From: Staphylococcus schweitzeri
GTDB lineage: Bacteria; Bacillota; Bacilli; Staphylococcales; Staphylococcaceae
Direction: 5' to 3'
DNA length: 64,000 bases
Assembly (NCBI RefSeq): GCF_002902405.1
Contig: NZ_PPQS01000051.1
Location: 105,315 to 169,314, forward strand
Below the pieces are notes generated by a model that was not told the DNA's origin, searched no databases, and worked only from the letters and a program-made list of their open reading frames with translations. Shown in pieces: positions 1-10,567 of the stretch (the first letter of the stretch is position 1; each line of letters opens with the position of its first letter). The translations under genes and the position numbers were made by a program.

Positions 1-1142
1 TGGATGTTTCAACACAGGACGTAAATGAAGTTGAAGAAACAGTTGAAGTGAAAAAGAAACCTAGAAAATTAAGTGAAGCGGACTTTGATGATGATGGTTT
101 AATTTCGATTGAAGATTTTGAAGAAATTGAAGCTCAAAAAATGGGCGCTAAATTTAAAGCAGGGCTTGAAAAATCACGTCAAAACTTCCAAGAGCAATTA
201 AATAACTTAATTGCTAGATACCGTAAAGTAGATGAAGACTTTTTTGAAGCATTGGAAGAAATGTTAATCACTGCAGACGTTGGCTTTAATACAGTAATGA
301 CATTAACTGAAGAGTTACGTATGGAAGCACAACGTCGAAATATTCAAGATACTGAAGATTTGCGAGAAGTCATTGTTGAAAAAATAGTTGAGATTTACCA
401 TCAAGAAGATGATAATTCAGAAGCTATGAACTTAGAAGATGGTCGTTTAAATGTCATTTTAATGGTAGGTGTAAATGGTGTTGGTAAAACAACAACTATC
501 GGAAAATTAGCTTATCGATATAAAATGGAAGGTAAAAAAGTAATGTTAGCTGCTGGTGATACATTTAGAGCAGGTGCTATTGATCAGTTGAAAGTATGGG
601 GCGAACGCGTGGGTGTGGACGTCATTAGTCAAAGTGAAGGTTCAGATCCAGCGGCCGTTATGTACGATGCAATTAATGCAGCTAAAAATAAAAATATTGA
701 TATCTTAATATGTGATACAGCTGGTCGTTTGCAAAACAAAACGAATTTAATGCAAGAGTTAGAAAAAGTTAAACGCGTAATCAATCGAGCTGTACCTGAT
801 GCACCACATGAAGCATTATTATGTTTAGATGCAACAACAGGTCAAAATGCATTATCTCAAGCTAGAAACTTTAAAGAAGTTACCGATGTAACGGGTATCG
901 TATTAACAAAGTTAGATGGTACTGCAAAAGGTGGTATTGTTTTAGCTATTCGAAATGAATTGCATATTCCTGTGAAATACGTAGGTTTAGGTGAGCAATT
1001 AGATGATTTACAACCATTTAACCCAGAAAGCTATGTTTATGGTCTATTTGCGGATATGATTGAGCAAAATGAAGACATTACCACAGTTGAAGACAATAAA
1101 GGTGAAACAGACGAAAAGGATGTTCAACATGAGTCGAAATGA
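1..1142 (+). CDS. ftsY: Signal recognition particle receptor FtsY (5' end outside window)
   Basis: SRP receptor GTPase that docks ribosome-SRP complexes at the membrane translocon. The frame is already open at base 3, so the true start lies upstream; a GTG at 48 is only an internal codon. An acidic linker is followed by the NG domain: the P-loop [10 protein letters not shown] is encoded at 468-497, then [20 protein letters not shown] and [10 protein letters not shown]. The N-terminal part of the acidic A region is missing from the window. The 3' end overlaps ylxM by 14 bases, giving the usual Firmicutes cluster ftsY-ylxM-ffh in which both SRP GTPases are made together. Identification is certain; only the start is unknown. 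Confidence 0.97.
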   Translation, partial: DVSTQDVNEVEETVEVKKKPRKLSEADFDDDGLISIEDFEEIEAQKMGAKFKAGLEKSRQNFQEQLNNLIARYRKVDEDFFEALEEMLITADVGFNTVMTLTEELRMEAQRRNIQDTEDLREVIVEKIVEIYHQEDDNSEAMNLEDGRLNVILMVGVNGVGKTTTIGKLAYRYKMEGKKVMLAAGDTFRAGAIDQLKVWGERVGVDVISQSEGSDPAAVMYDAINAAKNKNIDILICDTAGRLQNKTNLMQELEKVKRVINRAVPDAPHEALLCLDATTGQNALSQARNFKEVTDVTGIVLTKLDGTAKGGIVLAIRNELHIPVKYVGLGEQLDDLQPFNPESYVYGLFADMIEQNEDITTVEDNKGETDEKDVQHESK

Positions 1143-1461
1143 TTTAGTTAAAACATTGCGCATGAACTATCTGTTTGATTTTTACCAATCATTATTGACG
1201 AATAAACAACGCAATTATTTGGAATTATTTTACTTAGAAGATTATTCATTAAGTGAAATTGCCGATACTTTTAATGTGAGTAGACAAGCAGTTTATGATA
1301 ATATAAGAAGAACTGGCGATTTAGTTGAAGATTATGAAAAGAAACTAGAATTATATCAAAAATTTGAGCAACGCCGTGATATTTATGACCAAATGAAACA
1401 ACATTTAAATGATCCTGAGCAAATAAAACGTTATATTCAACAATTAGAAGACTTAGAATAA
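1129..1461 (+). CDS. ylxM: UPF0122 SRP-associated protein YlxM
   Basis: Small helix-turn-helix protein of 110 residues, the usual family length. YlxM proteins are always found with ffh/ftsY, and in streptococci the homologue binds SRP components and modulates GTPase activity. A sigma-70 region 4-like HTH sits at residues 38-62 ([10 protein letters not shown] then [11 protein letters not shown]), followed by a charged helical tail. The ATG at 1129 is chosen because AAAAGGA precedes it by about 8 bases and it starts the conserved part. An upstream ATG at 1060 would extend the protein far into ftsY with no family support. It lies inside the ftsY end and 24 bases before ffh. Confidence 0.95.
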   Translation: MSRNDLVKTLRMNYLFDFYQSLLTNKQRNYLELFYLEDYSLSEIADTFNVSRQAVYDNIRRTGDLVEDYEKKLELYQKFEQRRDIYDQMKQHLNDPEQIKRYIQQLEDLE

Positions 1462-1485
1462 TTTAAATATAGGGAGGACAACGAT

Positions 1486-2853
1486 ATGGCATTTGAAGGC
1501 TTATCAGAACGCCTACAAGCAACGATGCAAAAAATGCGTGGTAAAGGTAAACTTACTGAAACTGACATAAAGACTATGATGCGTGAAGTAAGATTAGCGT
1601 TACTTGAGGCTGACGTTAACTTTAAAGTTGTAAAAGAATTTATTAAAACAGTTTCAGAGCGTGCTTTAGGTTCAGACGTCATGCATTCATTAACACCGGG
1701 TCAGCAAGTGATAAAGATTGTACAAGACGAATTAACGAAGCTAATGGGTGGAGAAAACACGTCGATTAATATGTCTAATAAACCACCAACCGTTGTTATG
1801 ATGGTAGGTTTACAAGGTGCAGGTAAAACAACAACTGCTGGTAAATTAGCATTATTAATGCGTAAGAAATACAACAAAAAACCAATGTTAGTAGCAGCAG
1901 ATATCTACCGTCCAGCAGCTATTAATCAATTACAAACAGTTGGTAAACAAATTGATATCCCTGTTTATAGTGAAGGAGATCAAGTCAAACCACAACAAAT
2001 TGTAACGAATGCATTACAACATGCTAAAGATGAACATTTAGATTTTGTCATTATTGATACAGCAGGTCGATTACACATTGATGAAGCGTTGATGAATGAA
2101 TTAAAAGAAGTTAAAGAAATTGCTAAGCCAAATGAAATAATGCTTGTTGTAGATTCAATGACTGGTCAAGATGCTGTCAATGTTGCAGAATCATTTGACA
2201 ATCAATTGGATGTAACTGGTGTGACTTTGACAAAATTAGACGGAGACACTCGTGGTGGTGCAGCTTTATCTATTCGATCAGTAACTCAAAAACCAATTAA
2301 ATTTGTAGGTATGAGTGAGAAATTAGATGGTTTAGAACTATTCCATCCTGAACGTATGGCATCTCGAATTTTAGGTATGGGTGATGTATTAAGTTTAATT
2401 GAAAAAGCGCAACAAGATGTGGATCAAGAAAAAGCTAAAGATTTAGAGAAAAAAATGAGAGAATCATCATTTACGTTAGATGATTTCTTAGAACAACTGG
2501 ATCAAGTGAAAAATTTAGGTCCACTAGATGACATTATGAAAATGATTCCAGGTATGAATAAAATGAAAGGACTAGATAAGCTTAATATGAGCGAAAAACA
2601 AATTGATCATATTAAGGCTATTATCCAGTCTATGACACCAGCTGAAAGAAACAATCCAGATACGCTGAATGTATCACGTAAAAAACGTATTGCTAAAGGT
2701 TCTGGACGTTCATTACAAGAAGTAAATCGTTTAATGAAACAATTTAACGATATGAAGAAAATGATGAAACAATTTACTGGTGGCGGTAAAGGTAAAAAAG
2801 GTAAACGAAATCAAATGCAAAATATGTTAAAAGGTATGAACTTACCATTTTAA
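1486..2853 (+). CDS. ffh: Signal recognition particle GTPase Ffh (SRP54)
   Basis: Protein part of the bacterial SRP; binds signal peptides on ribosomes and pairs with FtsY. The 455-residue protein has the N domain (1-95), the G domain with P-loop GLQGAGKTTT at 108-117, DTAGR and TKLDGDTRGG, then the methionine-rich M domain from about 300. The M domain carries the RNA-binding SGS-type helix around GSGRSLQEV and ends in a basic methionine-rich tail. A strong AGGGAGG site lies 8 bases before the ATG. It is the last gene of the SRP cluster and is followed by a terminator. Confidence 0.98.
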   Translation: MAFEGLSERLQATMQKMRGKGKLTETDIKTMMREVRLALLEADVNFKVVKEFIKTVSERALGSDVMHSLTPGQQVIKIVQDELTKLMGGENTSINMSNKPPTVVMMVGLQGAGKTTTAGKLALLMRKKYNKKPMLVAADIYRPAAINQLQTVGKQIDIPVYSEGDQVKPQQIVTNALQHAKDEHLDFVIIDTAGRLHIDEALMNELKEVKEIAKPNEIMLVVDSMTGQDAVNVAESFDNQLDVTGVTLTKLDGDTRGGAALSIRSVTQKPIKFVGMSEKLDGLELFHPERMASRILGMGDVLSLIEKAQQDVDQEKAKDLEKKMRESSFTLDDFLEQLDQVKNLGPLDDIMKMIPGMNKMKGLDKLNMSEKQIDHIKAIIQSMTPAERNNPDTLNVSRKKRIAKGSGRSLQEVNRLMKQFNDMKKMMKQFTGGGKGKKGKRNQMQNMLKGMNLPF

Positions 2854-2861
2854 TTTATAAT

Positions 2862-2903
2862 AAAAACACCAATCTTTATTTCAACTTAAGGTTGGTGTTT
2901 TTG
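2862..2903 (+). terminator. Rho-independent terminator after ffh
   Basis: An inverted repeat of about 10 bp (AAAACACCAA with TTGGTGTTTT) encloses an AT-rich loop of about 20 bases. The right arm runs into a T-rich stretch. It ends the ftsY-ylxM-ffh transcript. Confidence 0.85.
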
Positions 2904-3116
2904 CATTCATAGTATTGAAATTAAAATTTATAAGTGGTACATGCACGGTTGTAGTAGTACCGTTCATGTGAATATAATGTTTAATTAATATCATTATGTA
3001 TAACTTGGTAGTAAATGTATTCAGGAAAAGTATTAATCGTTTCATCGAGCTAATTTAGTTTTCAACTAGTTTTTAGGAAGAAATCTTTAATAATTTTCCA
3101 GGTAAAGAAAAAACTC

Positions 3117-3145
3117 TTTACAAACATTCGTACACCTGTTAATAT
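3117..3145 (+). promoter_or_regulatory. Predicted sigma-A promoter of rpsP
   Basis: TTTACA at 3117-3122 and TAATAT at 3140-3145 are separated by exactly 17 bases. Start of transcription would fall near 3152, about 45 bases before rpsP. The rest of the 344-base ffh-rpsP gap holds only the ffh terminator and AT-rich sequence with no other signal I can support. Confidence 0.65.
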
Positions 3146-3197
3146 TATTTCTTGTAGAAAATAAAAATTAAAACATGACTTAAAGGAGATTTTATAA

Positions 3198-3473
3198 ATG
3201 GCAGTTAAAATTCGTTTAACACGTTTAGGTTCAAAAAGAAATCCATTCTATCGTATCGTAGTAGCAGATGCACGTTCTCCACGTGACGGACGTATCATCG
3301 AACAAATCGGTACTTACAACCCAACGAGCGTTAATGCTCCAGAAATTAAAGTTGACGAAGCGTTAGCTTTAAAATGGTTGAATGATGGTGCGAAACCAAC
3401 TGACACAGTTCACAATATCTTATCAAAAGAAGGTATTATGAAAAAATTCGACGAACAAAAGAAAGCTAAGTAA
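3198..3473 (+). CDS. rpsP: 30S ribosomal protein S16
   Basis: Ribosomal protein needed for 30S assembly. The 91-residue length and the opening [20 protein letters not shown] are diagnostic, followed by the conserved DARSPRDGR and IEQIGTYNP segments. AAAGGAGA lies about 8 bases before the ATG. Its own promoter lies upstream. A perfect hairpin follows before rimM, so rimM-trmD expression may depend on read-through, or on a promoter I did not identify. Confidence 0.98.
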   Translation: MAVKIRLTRLGSKRNPFYRIVVADARSPRDGRIIEQIGTYNPTSVNAPEIKVDEALALKWLNDGAKPTDTVHNILSKEGIMKKFDEQKKAK

Positions 3474-3574
3474 TTTAGCGATTTTGTGTTCTGATATTAA
3501 GAATGACTCATTTGAATTAACAGCATCATTTGATGATAAACTGAGTGATGTTAGTTAGTTTTAAAATAAGTTTT

Positions 3575-3600
3575 GGGGTACCATTATGGTACCCTTTTTC
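3575..3600 (+). terminator. Perfect hairpin with T-run between rpsP and rimM
   Basis: GGGTACCAT pairs perfectly with ATGGTACCC over a very short loop and is followed by five T residues. It has the shape of a strong intrinsic terminator within the otherwise conserved rpsP-rimM-trmD-rplS cluster, and would reduce transcription from rpsP into rimM. Confidence 0.85.
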
Positions 3601-3658
3601 TTTGAATAAATTTCAATTACAATAGAAGAGTTCAAAGTATAGAGTTGGAGGTAATAGT

Positions 3659-4162
3659 ATGAGAGTTGAAGTTGGTCAAATTGTTAATACACATGGCATT
3701 AAAGGTGAAATAAAAGTGAAATCCAATTCAGACTTTACAGATATTCGTTTTCAACCAGGGCAAGTGTTGACAGTTGTACACAATAATAAAGATATTGAAT
3801 ACACAGTTAAATCACATAGAGTGCACAAAGGTCTACATATGCTAACATTTGAGGGAATCAATAACATCAATGATATTGAACATTTAAAAGGGAGTTCAAT
3901 TTATCAAGAACGGGATCATGAAGATATTGAACTTGAAGAGAACGAATTTTATTATTCAGATATAATCGGTTGCACAGTCTTTGATGATGAAGGAACACCA
4001 ATCGGGCGAGTTATCAACATCTTTGAGACAGGTGCAAATGATGTCTGGGTGATTAAAGGATCGAAAGAATATTTGATACCATACATTGCTGACGTTGTAA
4101 AAGAAGTTGATGTTGAAAATAAAAAAATCATCATTACACCGATGGAAGGATTATTAGAATAA
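3659..4162 (+). CDS. rimM: 16S rRNA processing protein RimM
   Basis: 30S maturation factor that binds ribosomal protein S19 and helps the head of the small subunit fold. The 167-residue protein has the N-terminal RimM barrel beginning [18 protein letters not shown] and a C-terminal PRC barrel from about residue 97 ([32 protein letters not shown]). GTTGGAGGT precedes the ATG. The stop codon shares one base with the trmD start, so the two are translationally coupled. Confidence 0.97.
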   Translation: MRVEVGQIVNTHGIKGEIKVKSNSDFTDIRFQPGQVLTVVHNNKDIEYTVKSHRVHKGLHMLTFEGINNINDIEHLKGSSIYQERDHEDIELEENEFYYSDIIGCTVFDDEGTPIGRVINIFETGANDVWVIKGSKEYLIPYIADVVKEVDVENKKIIITPMEGLLE

Positions 4163-4899
4163 TGAAAATTGATTATTTAACTTTATTTCCTGAAATGTTT
4201 GATGGTGTCTTAAATCACTCTATTATGAAGCGTGCTCAAGAAAATGATAAATTGAAAGTTAATACGGTTAATTTTAGAGATTACGCAGTTAATAAACATA
4301 ATCAAGTAGATGATTATCCTTATGGTGGTGGACAGGGTATGGTGTTAAAACCGGAACCTGTTTTTAATGCAATGGAAGACTTAGATGTCACAGAAGCAAC
4401 ACGCGTTATTTTAATGTGTCCACAAGGTGAACCATTTTCACATCAAAAAGCACTTGAATTGAGTAAAGCTGATCACATTATATTTATATGTGGACATTAT
4501 GAAGGTTATGATGAACGTATTCGAACACATCTTGTTACCGATGAAATATCAATGGGCGACTATGTTTTAACAGGCGGCGAGTTACCAGCAATGACCATGA
4601 CCGATGCTATTGTTAGACTTATTCCAGGCGTTTTAGGAAATGAACAATCACATCAAGACGATTCATTTTCGGATGGGTTATTAGAGTTCCCACAATATAC
4701 ACGTCCACGTGAATTTAAAGGCCTAGCTGTACCAGATGTCTTATTATCTGGAAATCATGCCAATATAGATGCATGGCGACATGAACAAAAGTTAATACGC
4801 ACGTATAACAAACGACCGGATTTAATTGAAAAATATCCATTGTCTGATGAGGATAAGCAAATTTTAGAAAGATATAAATTAGGATTGAAAAAAAACTAG
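4162..4899 (+). CDS. trmD: tRNA (guanine-N1)-methyltransferase TrmD
   Basis: SAM-dependent enzyme that makes m1G37 in tRNAs and so prevents +1 frameshifting; essential in most bacteria. The SPOUT trefoil-knot signatures are present: [13 protein letters not shown] at 54-66, [12 protein letters not shown] at 109-120 and [14 protein letters not shown] at 131-144. Length is 245 residues as usual. The ATG overlaps the rimM TAA by one base and has no independent strong ribosome binding site, which supports coupling to rimM. Confidence 0.98.
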   Translation: MKIDYLTLFPEMFDGVLNHSIMKRAQENDKLKVNTVNFRDYAVNKHNQVDDYPYGGGQGMVLKPEPVFNAMEDLDVTEATRVILMCPQGEPFSHQKALELSKADHIIFICGHYEGYDERIRTHLVTDEISMGDYVLTGGELPAMTMTDAIVRLIPGVLGNEQSHQDDSFSDGLLEFPQYTRPREFKGLAVPDVLLSGNHANIDAWRHEQKLIRTYNKRPDLIEKYPLSDEDKQILERYKLGLKKN

Positions 4900-5001
4900 C
4901 ATTATGCTAACATAATCTGAGTGTGGAAACACAAAAATCACTATGATCCGCTGCTATATATTTGTCGAGGCAAGAACATAGGTTGAAGAGGAGAATTTAT
5001 A
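4899..5001 (+). promoter_or_regulatory. Putative L19 leader between trmD and rplS
   Basis: The 103 bases before rplS contain two short hairpins: TAGCAT with ATGCTA just at the trmD stop, and GTGT with ACAC around a GGAA loop. In Bacilli a leader RNA upstream of rplS (L19 leader family) is thought to bind L19 and repress its own synthesis. Position and small-stem layout fit, but I cannot confirm the family consensus by eye. Confidence 0.4.
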
Positions 5002-5352
5002 ATGACAAATCACAAATTAATCGAAGCAGTAACTAAATCACAATTACGTACAGACTTACCAAGTTTCCGTCCAGGTGATACTTTACGTGTACACGTACGT
5101 ATCATTGAGGGTACTCGTGAACGTATCCAAGTATTCGAAGGCGTTGTAATTAAACGTCGTGGCGGTGGCGTTTCTGAAACGTTTACAGTTCGTAAAATTT
5201 CATCAGGTGTTGGCGTGGAACGTACATTCCCATTACACACTCCTAAAATTGAAAAAATCGAAGTTAAACGTCGTGGTAAAGTACGTCGTGCTAAATTATA
5301 TTACTTACGTAGTTTACGTGGTAAAGCTGCTAGAATCCAAGAAATTCGTTAA
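5002..5352 (+). CDS. rplS: 50S ribosomal protein L19
   Basis: Large-subunit protein at the 30S-50S interface. The 116-residue sequence contains the family signature [27 protein letters not shown] and the basic C-terminus [30 protein letters not shown] precedes the ATG at a good distance. It closes the rpsP-rimM-trmD-rplS cluster and is followed by a terminator. Confidence 0.98.
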
Positions 5353-5400
5353 TCAGCATTTAAACAAAGCTATGTATGAGTCAATTAGGACTCAATCGAT

Positions 5401-5446
5401 AAAACCATCTAGGTCACTTTTATGTAGTGATGTAGGTGGTTTTTTA
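5401..5446 (+). terminator. Terminator after rplS
   Basis: AAAACCATCTA pairs with TAGGTGGTTTT (one wobble), with an inner GTCAC/GTGAT extension, followed by a run of six T residues. It separates rplS from the repeat-bearing gap before convergent yfhO. Confidence 0.85.
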
Positions 5447-5530
5447 TGTTGTTTAGCTAAGGTGTAGCTGATAATGTAATGGTTTTTTTCGAGATTCGTA
5501 TGATGTCTTGTCAAAATGCTTATAAAAACA

Positions 5531-5794
5531 AGGGAGTGGGAGAGAAATGATATATTTACAAAATTTATTTCGATTTCCCACCCCAACTTCCACATTATTG
5601 TAAGCTGACTTTTCGCCAGCTTCTATGTTGGGGCCCCGCCAACTCGCATTGCCTGTAGAATTTCATTTCGAAATTCTCTGTATTGGGGCCCCTGACTAGA
5701 ATCGAAAAAAGCTTGTTACAAGCGCATTTTCGTTCAGTCAAATACTGCCAATATAACATTATAGAGCATAGAATTTGATTTATGTCCCAGGCTG
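5531..5794. repeat. STAR-type intergenic repeat element with two GGGGCCCC cores
   Basis: This gap between rplS and convergent yfhO holds a composite repeat typical of S. aureus-group intergenic DNA. A core at 5624-5637 (TATGTTGGGGCCCC) fits the STAR consensus exactly. A second at 5679-5692 (TGTATTGGGGCCCC) differs at one base. The cores lie 55 bases apart and alternate with small hairpins: AAGCTG/CAGCTT near 5602-5622 and AGAATTTC/GAAATTCT near 5656-5678. The element opens with AGTGGGA near 5535 and closes with TCCCAGGCT near 5785, which can pair weakly, so the whole unit could fold as one RNA or cruciform. No coding sequence is visible in it. Confidence 0.8.
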
Positions 5795-5816
5795 TTTGAA
5801 TTTAATCGTAGCAACA

Positions 5817-8423
5817 TTACTTTCGCCTTATCCATCTTGTAAAAATAATACTACTTAAAATACCGAATAAAGTAATTATTATTAGTAAATTAAAGTGTTG
5901 AGGGGTATAACTCAATTGAATCTTTGTTAGATTTTTAGGTGCTTTAATGCCTGTCATAACACCATTTACTTGTTCTACTTTAAGTTTTTGATTTTCTGAT
6001 TTAGCATACATGCCTTTAGTGTATGCCATTGGTAAAACGATGTAGCCAGATGAATTTTTATTTTTAGTAATAGAGTAACCGTGTTTATTTTTACTAACTT
6101 TTACAGCCTCTAATGAACTAGAAGCGTGCTGCAACGTGCTGTAATCTTCGCCATATAATCCTTTTAAGTTCACACGATATGTACCTTTAGGTAAGGATAA
6201 CCTGATAGAATCAGAAGATTTAATGCGCATCGTAACAGGTGTGACGAAACGACGATATTTATAAGTGAGTTTATTTCTTTCCTGTGTATATTCATTCACT
6301 TTAACATCATGAGCTTTATTAGGTGAAAGCAACTCTAAATCCATTTCCAAATACAAATCTTTGTATTGATTTGAAACTGACTTTGGTAACTGTATAGTTA
6401 ACCCGCCATTTTTTTGTTTTACCTTTAATAAATGTTTCGTTGAGGACTGCCATGTTGCATCATTTAATTTAATTGTTGATTTCGATAATAGATTTTTATT
6501 GGCTATAAAATGTGTGTTTGCATCTTTAGCGTTATTTGAAATGATTCCTTGCAACATTGCATGCTCTTTATCTAATGGAGATTTTAATTCTTTATTGGAA
6601 AAGACTTTATTTGTGATATGTGCACTCGGATAATGGATGGAATTTTTAGAGTGAATCCAACGAACTTTATTGTCTTTATGTTCAGAGTTAATTTTAAATC
6701 CATATGGTAAGTTGTCATCATGATTCACTCTAATTCGATCATTAACATTCCAAAGTGACAGTAAATTTTGACGATTGCCAAGTAGTCTATAAGTGCTATT
6801 TTTATCGATTGGCATATTTATTTGAAGTGTCTTGTCATAATATTTTAAAATGTCTCCATTAAAAATACTAGAATATAATGAAATGCCATTATAATGATAA
6901 ATAAATGGCGAGTTTAATGCATAATCAGACATATAATCGATGCGATTTAGCGTGCCTTTTGCATTTTGATTTATCTTATTAATAAGCTGGTTTACATAGT
7001 TACTATGGTAATCATGTTGTTTCAATGTTGATAGTGATTGTTGATAAGGTTTGATTGCCATGTTTTTGTTGTTATCTAAAATGACGATTTGTTGAATCAT
7101 AACGATTAATACTAATGTTGCAACGGTTAATTTTTTATAATGCCATAAATTAAATTTTAAAATAATGGCAAGCACAATTAGAAGGATAACACCTACTATA
7201 AGTGCGAGTGGGTGCGTCGGTGATAGTAATACATAAAGTAATGCGATGGTGCTTACTGGTATTGTTCTGATTAAATAATATTTCATATTTAATGTTGAAA
7301 CATGTTGAATGAACAATCCACACAGTGCACTTGATGATAGAGCTAAAATATATACCCAACGTCTTTCTGGAAATGAAAACCCATTAAAAGCACTGTCGAA
7401 ATACTGTGATAATGAACCAATAAATAGTATCCAAGTTAAGATTGCAAAAAGTCTATAAAAGTAATAATGATATAGTTTGAATGACAATAATGCAACGATG
7501 GTAAGGATTGAAATCGTAATGAAAAATCCATCGCTAAAGAAAAAATAATGATAATCAAGTGGTGTTAAAAATGGAATATCAACATTGGGGTTTTGCTTTC
7601 TGTCATTTTCCAAAAATGCAGAAATGCCAGTGAATAAACCAAATACACTTGATAACACACTCAAAGCTGTAGCAGATATGACACAAATTAATTTTTGTTT
7701 TCTAGAGACAATGTCATAATTGTAAGTAAAAATCAGTCGATATAAATAGTAGCAAACTATAATAATAGCTTGATAATAACTGAAATAAAAATTGCTAAAT
7801 AGTGTTAAAGCTATCGCAATAATAAAAAGGCCGATTTTACGTTGTTGAAAATATCTTTCCAAACCTAAAATCGATAATGGCAATAAATATAGTAAATTTC
7901 CATAAAACGACCAAGTAAAATTAAAATAAATAACGACTGTAGACATACCATATAAAATTGTGGCAATCACATTTGTTGAACGTTTAAAGTGTAATATTTT
8001 AAATAGGTAGAAGGTCACGACAAATGTAATGATAGCTCGTACCATTGCCATAATAAGTTGATTTGTCGGCCAAAAATGTATTGTTGTCGGATTAAATATA
8101 CCAAATGTTTCACCTATTTTAATGAATAGGAAATTTAGCCACATTAAAGGTGACAGTGAGTAATAATATGATAGTCCTTTCATATAATCGCCACCTAATC
8201 CAAACGATGCATCATATAAACTTGAAAAACTACTTAGATGTTCATATAAATACATTTGAAATGGCATCATTTGTCGGAATCCATCTCCAGATCCACTAAA
8301 AACAGTACCATTCTCAATATAATCATAGATATGAGTAGAAAATAAAATAAGCGTCAATATTACGCTCATGAAAGTTATAACCAAGAATTGTTTGACGTTT
8401 GAATTTAGCAACTTTTTTAACAC
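5817..8423 (-). CDS. yfhO: YfhO family multi-membrane glycosyltransferase (LTA glycosylation)
   Basis: Polytopic GT-C-like membrane protein of about 868 residues. Published work on S. aureus, Listeria and Bacillus places YfhO with CsbB and a GtcA-type flippase in adding sugar from undecaprenyl phosphate to lipoteichoic acid outside the cell. An N-terminal hydrophobic segment is followed by the conserved GSGDGFRQMMPF stretch. A dozen or more membrane segments cover roughly residues 10-470, and a long hydrophilic beta-rich extracellular domain ends in a last membrane helix and RRK. The GTG at 8423 is preferred because GAGG lies 8 bases upstream; a TTG at 8444 would add seven residues. It is the only large minus-strand gene here and stands alone, with csbB and gtcA partners absent from the window. 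Confidence 0.88.
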   Translation of the reverse strand: MLKKLLNSNVKQFLVITFMSVILTLILFSTHIYDYIENGTVFSGSGDGFRQMMPFQMYLYEHLSSFSSLYDASFGLGGDYMKGLSYYYSLSPLMWLNFLFIKIGETFGIFNPTTIHFWPTNQLIMAMVRAIITFVVTFYLFKILHFKRSTNVIATILYGMSTVVIYFNFTWSFYGNLLYLLPLSILGLERYFQQRKIGLFIIAIALTLFSNFYFSYYQAIIIVCYYLYRLIFTYNYDIVSRKQKLICVISATALSVLSSVFGLFTGISAFLENDRKQNPNVDIPFLTPLDYHYFFFSDGFFITISILTIVALLSFKLYHYYFYRLFAILTWILFIGSLSQYFDSAFNGFSFPERRWVYILALSSSALCGLFIQHVSTLNMKYYLIRTIPVSTIALLYVLLSPTHPLALIVGVILLIVLAIILKFNLWHYKKLTVATLVLIVMIQQIVILDNNKNMAIKPYQQSLSTLKQHDYHSNYVNQLINKINQNAKGTLNRIDYMSDYALNSPFIYHYNGISLYSSIFNGDILKYYDKTLQINMPIDKNSTYRLLGNRQNLLSLWNVNDRIRVNHDDNLPYGFKINSEHKDNKVRWIHSKNSIHYPSAHITNKVFSNKELKSPLDKEHAMLQGIISNNAKDANTHFIANKNLLSKSTIKLNDATWQSSTKHLLKVKQKNGGLTIQLPKSVSNQYKDLYLEMDLELLSPNKAHDVKVNEYTQERNKLTYKYRRFVTPVTMRIKSSDSIRLSLPKGTYRVNLKGLYGEDYSTLQHASSSLEAVKVSKNKHGYSITKNKNSSGYIVLPMAYTKGMYAKSENQKLKVEQVNGVMTGIKAPKNLTKIQLSYTPQHFNLLIIITLFGILSSIIFTRWIRRK

Positions 8424-8823
8424 AACATTATCCTCAACTTTCAAATTTAAAATTAAGTTTACCTGAGACTAAAGTTAATGTAGTTCATAATATGTGCTGA
8501 CAATGATGACTTAGAAAGAAATAACTTATCATCGTTCTTTAAACTTCTCAATATTTTTAGTTTATCATTAAACAAATATATTGAATAATAAAAATGTCAT
8601 ACAGTATTAAATGAATATCAACTAATAAGCGGCTTAGATTTAACAAATGATGATTTTTAATTGTAGAAAACTTGGAAGAATAACTTATACCTTAATCTAA
8701 AGCATTGTTAAGAAGTGTGACAATGTTAAAATAAATATAGTTGAATTTCAAGAATTGCTTTATAATTAACAGGTTAAAGATTTTAATAATGAGAAAAGAA
8801 TTGACGAAAGTAAGGTGAATTGA
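8424..8823. other. Divergent yfhO/rbgA gap, AT-rich, no gene seen
   Basis: About 400 bases between two divergent genes. It must hold promoters in both directions. Only weak candidates are visible, such as TTGAAT at 8741 with TAATTA 16 bases on for rbgA, so I do not annotate them separately. No convincing small coding sequence or strong hairpin was seen. Confidence 0.6.
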
Positions 8824-10459
<1,636 letters not shown>

Positions 10460-10500
10460 GGCGTAATATTCAATTAAATTATAAAAAAGTAGCATTTAAG

Positions 10501-10529
10501 TTTACAATAGCGCTTACATTTTTTATAAT
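10501..10529 (+). promoter_or_regulatory. Sigma-A promoter of sucCD
   Basis: TTTACA at 10501-10506 and a perfect TATAAT at 10524-10529 are spaced by 17 bases. Transcription would start near 10536, about 30 bases ahead of sucC. The spacer overlaps a cre-like site. Confidence 0.82.
10504..10520 (-). promoter_or_regulatory. Cre-like CcpA operator overlapping the sucCD promoter
   Basis: On the minus strand the sequence reads AATGTAAGCGCTATTGT. It has the full left half and centre of the catabolite-responsive element (TGTAAGCG) but departs from the consensus in the last CA. Lying within the -35 to -10 region, a bound repressor would block RNA polymerase. TCA-cycle genes are known CcpA targets in staphylococci; direct binding here is inferred. 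Confidence 0.55.
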
Positions 10530-10567
10530 TGTAAGGGAACTTAACCTAAGTAACAGGAGGATGGAAG

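Noticed and set aside
5159-5467. Second plus-strand frame overlapping rplS and its terminator
   Set aside because: Runs through the terminator hairpin, has no family resemblance and no ribosome binding site.
5531-5794. STAR region as an insertion sequence or MITE
   Set aside because: No transposase, no target duplication and no consistent long terminal repeats were seen.
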